Assembly: GCA_012267605.1 (NCBI GenBank)
Contig: JAAXGF010000349.1
Span: forward strand, 1 to 5,063
Reading direction: 5' to 3'
DNA from: Alphaproteobacteria bacterium
GTDB lineage: Bacteria > Pseudomonadota > Alphaproteobacteria > JAAXGF01
Length of the DNA: 5,063 nucleotides
This document shows positions 1 to 5,063 of this stretch, in pieces. The notes under the pieces were generated by a model that was given only the letters and a program-made list of their open reading frames with translations, ran no database searches and had not been told where the DNA came from. Position 1 is the first letter of the stretch. Each line of letters starts with the position of its first letter. The position numbers were made by a program, and so were the translations under genes.

Positions 1-1
1 C

Positions 2-268
2 CGCATCCGCAACGAGGCGGGGCTGCCCGGCCTGCGGCTGCATGACCTTCGCCATAGCTGGGCGTCCACCGCCGCCATGAACGGCGTGGACATGGTGACC
101 ATCGCCAAGCTGCTCGGTCACGCCCTGGTCGAGACCACGGAGCGCTACACCCATCTTTCCGACCGGTCCGTTGCGGACGCCGCCGACCGGGTATCGAACC
201 GCATCCATGCGGCCCTGGCCGGAAGGGGCGCGGAGGACGAGGGAGGGTGCGATCATGCCGACCGTTGA
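2..268 (+). CDS. Tyrosine recombinase/integrase, C-terminal fragment (5' end outside the window)
   Basis: This is the end of a site-specific tyrosine recombinase that cuts and rejoins DNA strands during integration or excision of a mobile element. The frame is open from base 2 and gives 88 visible residues ending at TGA 266-268. Catalytic landmarks are in order: HDLRH at visible residues 14-18 (His and Arg of the HxxR pair), LLGH at 37-40 with the second His, and the nucleophile Tyr49 in ERYTHL. The ATG at 77 is internal (it follows the HDLRH box) and is not a real start. The Arg and Lys boxes and the DNA-binding domains must lie upstream. The last 14 bases overlap the start of the next integrase gene on the same strand, so the two are probably co-transcribed and translationally linked. 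Identity as a tyrosine recombinase is firm; the subfamily cannot be set from the tail alone. Confidence 0.93.
   Translation, partial: RIRNEAGLPGLRLHDLRHSWASTAAMNGVDMVTIAKLLGHALVETTERYTHLSDRSVADAADRVSNRIHAALAGRGAEDEGGCDHADR
241..246 (+). promoter_or_regulatory. Ribosome binding site of the full-length integrase
   Basis: GGGAGG lies 8 bases before the ATG at 255, inside the last codons of the upstream integrase. It decides the start of the second integrase at 255 rather than the in-frame upstream candidate at 171, whose extra 28 residues do not resemble an integrase N terminus. Confidence 0.75.
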
Positions 269-1412
269 CCTCACCCCGCGCCTGGCCCGCGAGAGCAAGC
301 CCGGCCCCAGGGACACGTTCCTGTTCGACAGGACGCTGCCCGGCTTCGGGCTGCGCATCCACCCGTCGGGCCGCAAGGTCTGGATCGTGCAGGCCCGCAT
401 CGAGGGACGGAGCCGCCGCATCGTCATCGCCCGGCATGGCGAGATGGAGCTTGCCGAGGCCCGCCGCCGCGCCCGCGACATGCTCGCGCGCATCCGCGCG
501 GGCGAGAACCCCGCAGACGACATCCAGCGCGAGAAGCAGACCCCGACCTTCCGGCAGTTCGCGGACGAGTACCTGCGGCGCTCAGACCCGCACTGGAAGC
601 CGTCGGGGCGCAAGACCGTGCGCATCTATCTGAAGGCCCGCATCCTGCCCGCGTTCGGCAGGATGCCGCTCGACCGCATCGGCCCCGAGGACGTGGCCGC
701 GTGGTTCGACGCGGCGAGCAGGGACAAGCCCGGCGCGGCCAACCGCGCCCTGGAAATCCTGCGCGCAATGATGTTCCGGGCGGAGGAATGGGGATTGCGC
801 GAGCGCGGCTCCAACCCCTGTCTCGGTATCGCGAAGAACCCGAGGAACCGTATCGCCCGGTTCCTCGACACGGACGAGCTGGCCCGGCTCGGGCGCGCGC
901 TCGACGCGCACGAAGCGCGCTGGCCCGAGGCCGTCGCCGCAATCCGACTGCTGGCGCTCACAGGATGCCGCCGCAGCGAAGTGCTCAATCTGCGCTGGCG
1001 GAACATCGGAGCCGATGCGCTGAACCTTGAAGATTCGAAGACTGGCCCGCGCGCGGTGCCGCTTGGCAAGGCCGCGCGGGCACTTATCGAGACACTGCCC
1101 GGCGCGCGCGACCCGGACGCCTTCCTGTTTCCGCGCCATGCCGAAGGCCGGGGTATCTGGATTCTCACGAACTGTTGGCGGACGGCCTGCGCGGACGCAA
1201 AGCTCGGCAGGCTGCGCCTGCACGACCTGCGCCACACTGCCGCCAGTCAGGCCGTGATGGCTGGCGAAAACCTGCCGCTAGTAGGCAAGCTGCTCGGCCA
1301 TCGGCGACACCGCACAACGGCGGGTTATGCCCACCTCGACGATGCGCACCTTGTCGAGGCCGCTGAGAAAGTGGGAGGATGCATTGCCAAGTCAATGGAC
1401 CTAAACTACTGA
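255..1412 (+). CDS. Full-length tyrosine recombinase/integrase with N-terminal arm-binding domain
   Basis: A 385-residue site-specific recombinase of the phage/island integrase type. Residues 1-90 match the DUF4102-like arm-type DNA-binding domain (LPGFGLRIHPSGRK around 28-41). Residues 97-190 form the helical core-binding domain, starting TFRQFADEYL. Residues 200-380 form the catalytic domain. All expected catalytic residues are present: Arg239 (TGCRRSE), Lys262 (DSKTG), His323 and Arg326 (HDLRH), His349 (LLGHR) and nucleophile Tyr358 (GYAHL), so it should be active. The ATG at 255 has a good Shine-Dalgarno and the length is usual for the family. It overlaps the preceding integrase by 14 bases. 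Its 3' end overlaps by 7 bases, tail to tail, the AT-rich gene on the other strand, and a diverged copy of its last 77 bases recurs at 2118. The final residues (NY and the stop) lie beyond the homology and may come from the insert. Confidence 0.95.
   Translation: MPTVDLTPRLARESKPGPRDTFLFDRTLPGFGLRIHPSGRKVWIVQARIEGRSRRIVIARHGEMELAEARRRARDMLARIRAGENPADDIQREKQTPTFRQFADEYLRRSDPHWKPSGRKTVRIYLKARILPAFGRMPLDRIGPEDVAAWFDAASRDKPGAANRALEILRAMMFRAEEWGLRERGSNPCLGIAKNPRNRIARFLDTDELARLGRALDAHEARWPEAVAAIRLLALTGCRRSEVLNLRWRNIGADALNLEDSKTGPRAVPLGKAARALIETLPGARDPDAFLFPRHAEGRGIWILTNCWRTACADAKLGRLRLHDLRHTAASQAVMAGENLPLVGKLLGHRRHRTTAGYAHLDDAHLVEAAEKVGGCIAKSMDLNY
1326..1402 (+). repeat. Direct repeat copy 1: integrase 3' end
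   Basis: This stretch runs from the catalytic Tyr codon of the full-length integrase to its MDL codons. By hand alignment it matches 2118-2193 at about 59 of 77 positions with one single-base gap. Both copies encode DxHLVEAAEKVG and end in ATGGACCT, after which similarity is lost. The changes are spread along the copy, many at third codon positions, as expected for two diverged integrase alleles rather than a fresh target-site duplication. Confidence 0.8.
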
Positions 1413-2041
1413 CCGTTAGGCAATACTCCTAAGGATTTTCGAAACAGATTCACGACTAATTTGCGTGGTATCCTTCCTACAGATACAGCGTCCTTGTATT
1501 GTTCTGGAAGAATTGGAACGGCATTGTAATCGACGCTTAATACTAAGTGAAAAAATGGATCATATGCATCAGTAACACTCTTTATGAATTCATCATCAAA
1601 ATACAAAGCATTCTTGTGTAAAGAGGCGTTTATCTCTGTGAAATTCTCGCAAAATGCATTTCCGTGTTTTTTCATCATACTAATCGCTTGTGTGTGATCG
1701 CGAGGAACATCTCGGTCGTGTATCTCCAATCCGTCGGCATCCGTAGCTGCCCACCATCCTACAAAGAAAGATTGCAGCGAAAACTCTGCATCAACTGCAC
1801 GGTGAAAAATGCTCTCAATTATCTCGGTTCGTCTTCTATGCAAGTAATTCTCATGGACTCCCAAACGAGTAATATCTTTCGAGAACTCGGCCCGGATTGC
1901 TTCTAGTTGTATGGAGTTCTGATGTTCATAGGCGCTCCTTAGAGATTGAATTTGATATGACAACCACGACCGAAAAAGATATCCTGCTACTGCAATGACG
2001 ATCGCCGTTGTGCCTAGCTGGGTAAGAAGGTTTTCGATCAC
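1406..2041 (-). CDS. Small predicted membrane-anchored protein of unknown function
   Basis: A 211-residue protein that I do not recognise by name. Residues 5-23 form one hydrophobic N-terminal segment (LGTTAIVIAVAGYLF core), likely a single membrane anchor. Residues 25-95 look like a long charged, mostly helical stretch (QSLRSAYEHQNSIQLEAIRA; LHRRRTEIIESIF), followed by an aromatic-rich region (SFFVGWWAAT) and a soluble tail. The layout of one membrane anchor, a long helix and an LHxxRxExI-like segment resembles uncharacterised proteins often carried by islands and prophages; this is an impression, not a domain call. The start is GTG at 2039-2041, supported by AGGAG 8 bases upstream; the stop is TAG at 1406-1408, overlapping the end of the integrase. 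Codon use is AT-rich, unlike all its neighbours, which suggests transfer from another host. A role in defence is possible from context only. Confidence 0.8.
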   Translation of the reverse strand: MIENLLTQLGTTAIVIAVAGYLFRSWLSYQIQSLRSAYEHQNSIQLEAIRAEFSKDITRLGVHENYLHRRRTEIIESIFHRAVDAEFSLQSFFVGWWAATDADGLEIHDRDVPRDHTQAISMMKKHGNAFCENFTEINASLHKNALYFDDEFIKSVTDAYDPFFHLVLSVDYNAVPILPEQYKDAVSVGRIPRKLVVNLFRKSLGVLPNGQ

Positions 2042-2049
2042 TCTCGTCT

Positions 2050-2054
2050 CTCCT
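2050..2054 (-). promoter_or_regulatory. Ribosome binding site deciding the GTG start of the membrane protein
   Basis: On the minus strand AGGAG (plus-strand CTCCT) lies 8 bases before the GTG at 2039-2041. The spacing is ideal and supports this non-ATG start, which also keeps the whole hydrophobic N-terminal segment in the protein. Confidence 0.75.
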
Positions 2055-2117
2055 ATTGCTAATCAACGCCGAAATCTGTTTGTCGACCGGCACTAACCGA
2101 CATCGACGAGTTGTCGT

Positions 2118-2193
2118 TACGCCACCTTGCCGATGAGCACCTTGTCGAAGCGGCGGAGAAGGTCGGGAGCCTCATTGCCGAGGCGATGGACCT
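2118..2193 (+). repeat. Direct repeat copy 2: integrase 3' end
   Basis: Partner of 1326-1402, in the same orientation, about three-quarters identical with one single-base gap near its start. Homology upstream of 2118 fades quickly (a weak match around CATCG at 2101), so the left edge is where the insert joins. It forms the main part of the integrase remnant. Confidence 0.78.
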
Positions 2194-2254
2194 CCAATGC
2201 AGTCCGCCGTCGCCCCGCGACCGCGTTCGACTTGAGGAAGCCGACTGGCTCTGA
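2118..2254 (+). pseudogene. Integrase 3'-end remnant
   Basis: From 2132 the plus strand reads DEHLVEAAEKVGSLIAEAMD and continues to TGA 2252-2254; this is the C-terminal tail of a tyrosine recombinase. Just upstream, TACGCC followed by ACCTTGCC matches the TATGCCCACCTC (YAHL) of the intact integrase only if one C is restored, so the remnant has a single-base deletion next to the catalytic Tyr codon. No catalytic domain precedes it, so it cannot be functional. The tail goes on for 20 residues past the MDL where the intact integrase diverges, so it may show what a longer, original end of such an integrase looked like. It ends 21 bases from the stop codon of the convergent DUF262-HNH gene. Confidence 0.8.
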
Positions 2255-2275
2255 CCGGGAACCCTTGCGCAACTC

Positions 2276-3364
2276 TCACTTGTTGGATTTCCTGCGGTTG
2301 CACGGCTTGCACAGCATTTGACAGTTCTGTTCGTTTATCTTGCCTCCCTCCGCCCAAGGGGTGATGTGGTCGGCCTCCATGGCCGCAATCTCAAATGCCT
2401 CCGCGCACACCTTGCAGATGCCCTTTTGAATCTCAAACGCCTTCTGCTTCATGGCTGGGGTGAAGGCGCGGATGTTGAGATGCTTTTCCTCGCCGGTGAG
2501 GAGATACGGGTAGATGCCCGCCTGCTTCGTCACATCGTCGTCGATCATCAGGCGGGCAACCTCGGCTTCAAGCCGTTCTGGATCCAGACTTTCGTCTTGG
2601 AGGCAACCGTAAAGCCCACCCCAATCCACACCCTTCATGGGGTTGCGGTACTTGGGGAACACCGCTTCCACCCGGTTGATTACCGACTGGAAGTGATTCC
2701 ACAAGGTGGTTGCGGTCGGGTCGTGCTGGTGCGCGCCCATGTAGTCCTCGACCGTCTGCCCCTCATCCTTGAGCCACTGGATCGCGGTTTCGAGGTACTC
2801 TTGGCGGATCGGCGATCCCCTCACATACTTGTTTCCGACCGCGTAGGCCGGACCTTGCGGCCTGCTGAAATACCGCTTTGCGTCGGACACCCACGGTCCG
2901 GCATAAACCGCGTTCCGCAACTCCTGGTCAGTCAGCTTCTCCCCGGCGATGTTGATGACCCTGAACCAAGCCAGCTTTTCGCTGTCGGTTCCGTCGCAGA
3001 CGTAAACCTGCAATTCATAATCGAGAATCCGCTCCTTCTGGTCGTCTTGCAGGTTGAAGAAATACAGTCCGTCGAGGGAGTAATCGCCTTCCACGTACTG
3101 CGCGGCCGAGATCGTGCGCTGCTGGCCGTCGATGACCTCATACGTTCCGTCCTGGCGTACGGTCCAATACATCACATTGAGCGGAAAGCCCTTGTTGATT
3201 GTCTCGATCACCGCATCGCGCTGCTTGTCCTTGTAGACGAACTCGCGCTGAAACGGCGGGCGGATGTCGAGCTTGCCGCCATAGCCGCGCACCCCGCCTT
3301 CGCCGTCGTCGTGGTAGCCCTCCACGAGGTCGCGGACTGTGATTTCATGCAGATCGATTTTCAT
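2276..3364 (-). CDS. DUF262-HNH endonuclease, probable restriction component
   Basis: A 362-residue protein with an N-terminal DUF262 (ParB/GmrS-like) domain and a C-terminal HNH nuclease. The DUF262 signature is clear: RPPFQR at 35-40 and the IDGQQR motif at 78-83, a nucleotide-related motif in GmrSD- and SspE-type defence proteins. The middle (about 100-300) is helical and includes a conserved-looking INIAGEKLTDQELRNAV (137-153). The HNH domain is at 315-362: Cys317/Cys320 and Cys352/Cys355 as zinc ligands, with Asp332-His333, Asn347 and the CNRRK end. This is the zinc-type HNH, not the DUF1524 nuclease of GmrSD. No key residue is missing, and the length fits the family as I recall it. The ATG at 3362-3364 overlaps the TGA of the methyltransferase gene (ATGA), and AGGAGA lies at 3376-3381, so translation is probably coupled. 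It likely cuts DNA as the partner of that methyltransferase; the target sequence is unknown. Confidence 0.9.
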   Translation of the reverse strand: MKIDLHEITVRDLVEGYHDDGEGGVRGYGGKLDIRPPFQREFVYKDKQRDAVIETINKGFPLNVMYWTVRQDGTYEVIDGQQRTISAAQYVEGDYSLDGLYFFNLQDDQKERILDYELQVYVCDGTDSEKLAWFRVINIAGEKLTDQELRNAVYAGPWVSDAKRYFSRPQGPAYAVGNKYVRGSPIRQEYLETAIQWLKDEGQTVEDYMGAHQHDPTATTLWNHFQSVINRVEAVFPKYRNPMKGVDWGGLYGCLQDESLDPERLEAEVARLMIDDDVTKQAGIYPYLLTGEEKHLNIRAFTPAMKQKAFEIQKGICKVCAEAFEIAAMEADHITPWAEGGKINEQNCQMLCKPCNRRKSNK

Positions 3365-4425
3365 TGCGACGGCACTCTCCTAACCAGAAGGCGTCTATAG
3401 GTGCTCGTATATCTGCCCTCCACCCTTATTACCCCTCCTTCTCGACTATTCAGATAGCTATAGTTGGGCGCATCCTCCAACGTGTATTTTTTCGTTTTCA
3501 GTCCGTAGTGGTCAGCACTTGCCGTTATCCCCAAGATTTCAAACTGTTCCGGGTTGTGCTTGTCCAGAAACGTGACCGGCACGCCCATCGTGCCGTCCCA
3601 ATCCATCGGGATGTCGGCAACCCTGTTCACGTTGATCGCCTCGTAGTTGTCGTAGGCCGGATATTCCTCCGGCGAGTAGCGCTTGTAGAGGATCAATTCC
3701 TCGTGGCGCTTTTGGTGGTCGAGATTGGTAAACCAGGCCGCGTTGCCCAACCGTCCCTTGATAACCCCCTCGACGACTCGATAGGCGCTCCCCTCCTTGG
3801 CACTCGCCGCCAATTACCGCGCGTAACCCTCCGGCACGTCGAACAGCATGTCTCGGCCCTTCGGGGTGACGCCAAGCCACATCCTGTTGTCCTTGATCAG
3901 CGGAAAAATCTCCTTGTAGGTGACGGCGTTCTGACTCCCGACGATCAGGAAATTCTTGCCTTATTGCATCAGTTGGGCGACGTATTCGCGGAACAGCGAA
4001 AACGGCGGGTTGGTCACCACGATGTCCGCCTGCTCCAGAAGCTCGATGCACTCCGCGCTGCGGAAATCCCCGTCCCCTTCAAACTCGCGGATTCCAATGT
4101 CCCCGAGGTTGGGAACTCTGCCGCCCCGGGTGTTCCCCTTGTATTCGAGCCATATCGCCCGATCCGACTCGTGGCGGCTGAAAAGGTCGCGTTCCTGGTT
4201 CCTGTAGCACGCGGTGATGAGCTTCTTCAGGCCCAGGCGCTCGAAATTGTACGAGAAGTAGTGGAAGAAGTTCGAGACGCGCGGGTCATCGCAATTGCAG
4301 TACACAACCTTGCCGGAGAAGTGTCCACCGTAGTGGCGCAGCTCGTTCTCGATATCGGAAAGCTGCGTGTAGAACTCGTCGTTCTTTTCCCGCCTGGCTC
4401 TTCGCAGGTTTTCATTCAGAGACAT
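3361..4425 (-). pseudogene. EcoRI-family adenine-specific DNA methyltransferase with two in-frame stop codons
   Basis: One uninterrupted frame of 355 codons reads as a complete M.EcoRI-family enzyme, which methylates adenine in a specific DNA site to protect it from a partner nuclease. Family landmarks in order: KNDEFYTQLSDIE (14-26), YCNCDDPRVSNFF (42-54), GDGDFRSAECIELL (117-130), the catalytic DIVVTNPPFSLFREY (134-148), NAAWFTNLD and YDNYEAINVN, then IPMDWDGTMGVPVTFLDKHNPEQFEILG. Two TAA codons break it: codon 155 (3961-3963), where M.EcoRI as I recall it has Tyr, and codon 204 (3814-3816), where relatives have Glu or similar. The 48 codons between them (GKNFLIVGSQNAVTYKE...) and all that follow stay in frame and family-like, so decay is recent or the stops are errors. 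The start is taken as ATG 4423-4425 (MSLNENL); an in-frame ATG at 4438-4440 would add five residues. It lies 96 bases after higA and overlaps the nuclease gene by ATGA. Confidence 0.88.
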
Positions 4426-4447
4426 GGGCTGCCCCCGCATTGAGCCC
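4426..4447 (-). other. Possible small hairpin over the methyltransferase start region
   Basis: GGGCT at 4426-4430 and AGCCC at 4443-4447 could pair around a 12-base loop. On the minus-strand mRNA the loop holds the upstream ATG (4438-4440) and the G-rich run that would serve as Shine-Dalgarno for the ATG at 4423-4425. Only five base pairs are involved, so a regulatory role is a guess. Confidence 0.25.
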
Positions 4448-4521
4448 TTTGTCGACGATCAGTTCCCGACATAGACAGGCGCAGCCGCTTGAGCCGGCCA
4501 TGCCGACGGCGCGAGCCTCAA

Positions 4522-4836
4522 TCATTCGTGCAACGCCCTCATGCGCCGTTCCGCAGCCGTCCGACCGCGCCGCGCCTGCGCAAGCTCGTAAGCAGCCTGC
4601 ATGCGCATCCAATGGTCGGCGGTGCCCCAGCCGATCTCCTCCAGCGCCAGCGCCATGTTCGCCGACACCCCCGCCTTGCCGTTCAGCAGCCGCGACAGCG
4701 TGCCGCGCTCGCAGCCGAGCCGCGCCGCCGTCTCGGTCACGTTCCAGCCCACGTCGTCCATGCTCTCGCGGATCAGTTCGCCCAGGTGCGGCGGGTTCAG
4801 CATCGGGCCGACGCGATCGCTCGCAATGTCGTTCAT
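4522..4836 (-). CDS. higA: HigA-family antitoxin (XRE helix-turn-helix)
   Basis: A 104-residue antitoxin that binds and neutralises the HigB toxin encoded just upstream, and usually represses the shared promoter. The HigA signature NPPHLGELIRESMDD is at 14-28. The helix-turn-helix is at about 33-54 (VTETAARLGCERGTLSRLLNGK). The family-typical VSANMALALEEIGWGTADHWMRMQAAYELAQAR follows at 57-89. The start at ATG 4834-4836 has AGGGAG at 4845-4850, 8 bases upstream; a second in-frame ATG at residue 12, right before LNPP, is the start used by shorter relatives and lacks so clear a site. It begins 18 bases after the higB stop, in the toxin-first order that marks higBA loci. Its stop is followed by 96 bases before the methyltransferase start, with no obvious terminator, so read-through into the restriction genes is possible. 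Confidence 0.92.
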   Translation of the reverse strand: MNDIASDRVGPMLNPPHLGELIRESMDDVGWNVTETAARLGCERGTLSRLLNGKAGVSANMALALEEIGWGTADHWMRMQAAYELAQARRGRTAAERRMRALHE

Positions 4837-4844
4837 GGTCAGTG

Positions 4845-4850
4845 CTCCCT
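4845..4850 (-). promoter_or_regulatory. Ribosome binding site of higA
   Basis: AGGGAG on the minus strand lies 8 bases before the ATG at 4834-4836, in the 18-base gap after higB. It supports the longer HigA start and separate, strong translation of the antitoxin from a shared higBA message. Confidence 0.65.
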
Positions 4851-4854
4851 TCGG

Positions 4855-5063
4855 TCAGTGGTAGTCGATCAGGTCCACGTCCACGGCCTCGCCGTCCTCG
4901 AAGCGGAACACCACGCGCCAGTTGCCCGAGACGCGAACGCTCCACTGGCCCGCGCGGTCGCCCTTCAGGGGATGCAGCCGGAAGCCCGGCGCGTCGGCGC
5001 TGCCCGGATGCGTCGCCTCTTGCAGACGGAACAGGATACGCCGAAGCCGTGGCACGAGACCGG
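4855..5063 (-). CDS. higB: HigB-family toxin (RelE-like mRNA interferase), N terminus cut by window edge
   Basis: The C-terminal 68 residues of a RelE-fold toxin that cleaves mRNA on the ribosome. The visible frame is open from 5061 to TGA 4855-4857. Active-site landmarks are His30 and Lys33 (RLHPLKGDR), Arg49 (GNWRVVF) and the terminal Asp66-Tyr67-His68. Their spacings (3, 19 and 38 residues from the His) equal those I recall for Proteus vulgaris HigB (His54, Lys57, Arg73, His92), which implies a full length near 92 residues and about 24 missing here. The GTG at 5053-5055 is an internal Val (LVPRLRRIL), not a start. All visible active-site residues are kept, so the toxin is probably active. 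The operon promoter and the HigA operator should lie just beyond the window. Confidence 0.92.
   Translation of the reverse strand, partial: GLVPRLRRILFRLQEATHPGSADAPGFRLHPLKGDRAGQWSVRVSGNWRVVFRFEDGEAVDVDLIDYH

Larger units (their letters stand above)
1403..2117. mobile_element. AT-rich insert between two copies of an integrase 3' end
   Basis: Base composition drops sharply here: sampled 60-base stretches are about 30-42% GC, against clearly GC-rich sequence in the integrase and higBA. The drop begins just after the integrase's ATGGACCT and ends near 2080, just before the second integrase tail. The segment holds one minus-strand gene (1406-2041) and its short upstream region, and no transposase or clear terminal inverted repeats are visible. 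The reading as horizontally acquired cargo is an inference from composition and from the flanking gene-end copies; the exact borders are approximate. Confidence 0.5.

Noticed and set aside
171..254. Upstream ATG at 171 as the start of the full-length integrase
   Set aside because: The 28 extra residues are read inside the conserved tail of the previous integrase and do not look like an integrase N terminus; the ATG at 255 has GGGAGG at the right distance.
77..268. A separate 63-residue gene starting at ATG 77
   Set aside because: The same frame is open to the window edge and encodes the HDLRH box before 77, so it is the tail of one integrase.
2..1412. A recombinase-in-trio (RIT) element
   Set aside because: RIT elements have three tandem recombinases of distinct subfamilies; here the second gene has an arm-binding domain typical of island integrases and the third copy is only a tail remnant beyond an insert.
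2055..2086. Sigma-70 promoter for the AT-rich gene, with a TCGACA box (minus strand, 2081-2086) as -35
   Set aside because: No convincing -10 box occurs at 16-18 bases from it, so it is not reported as a promoter.
2318..3400. Long plus-strand open frame of 360 residues opposite the DUF262-HNH gene
   Set aside because: The minus strand carries clear DUF262 and HNH motifs across the same bases; the plus-strand translation is low-complexity and has no recognisable motif.
3364..4425. Reassignment of TAA as a sense codon to explain the two in-frame stops
   Set aside because: TAA reassignment is not known in bacteria, and a lack of TAA among a handful of stops is expected in GC-rich DNA; nonsense mutation or error is simpler.
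3364..4443. Long plus-strand open frame of 359 residues opposite the methyltransferase
   Set aside because: It is antisense to a recognisable M.EcoRI-family frame, has no domain-like sequence, and is open only because of GC-rich codon bias on the other strand.
4412..4945. Minus-strand 177-residue open frame spanning higA and the gap to the methylase
   Set aside because: It is out of frame with higA over most of its length, and its protein is arginine/glycine-rich with no family resemblance.

Overview
The window looks like part of a mobile, defence-type island from a GC-rich proteobacterium. Codon use in the integrases and in the higBA pair is strongly GC-rich, and the integrase and HigBA proteins resemble those common in Alphaproteobacteria; the assignment is from family resemblance only and cannot be narrowed further.

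Layout from left to right. (1) Positions 2-268 (+) hold the C-terminal end of a tyrosine recombinase cut by the window edge. (2) Positions 255-1412 (+) hold a second, full-length tyrosine recombinase whose start overlaps the first gene by 14 bases. (3) Positions 1403-2117 are an AT-rich insert with one gene on the minus strand (1406-2041), a small predicted membrane-anchored protein of unknown function. (4) Positions 2118-2254 (+) are a decayed second copy of an integrase 3' end, about three-quarters identical to the end of the integrase at 1326-1402, so the AT-rich insert is bracketed by two versions of the same gene end. (5) Positions 2276-4425 (-) hold a two-gene restriction-modification-like unit: an EcoRI-family adenine-specific DNA methyltransferase followed, through an ATGA stop/start overlap, by a DUF262-HNH endonuclease. 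(6) Positions 4522-5063 (-) hold a higBA toxin-antitoxin pair, with the toxin's N terminus cut by the window edge.

On the minus strand the order of transcription is higB, higA, methyltransferase, DUF262-HNH. Small gaps suggest that they may share a transcript. The restriction-like unit and the toxin-antitoxin pair are both modules that can stabilise a mobile element, and the tandem integrases would supply mobility.

The main surprise is in the methyltransferase. Its reading frame is intact over all 355 codons with no indel and keeps family-typical sequence throughout, yet it carries two in-frame TAA codons (3961-3963 and 3814-3816). It appears to be a recently inactivated gene (or a sequence error, or, much less likely, recoded), while the coupled nuclease gene downstream is intact. 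An intact nuclease beside a broken protective methylase is the observation most worth checking.
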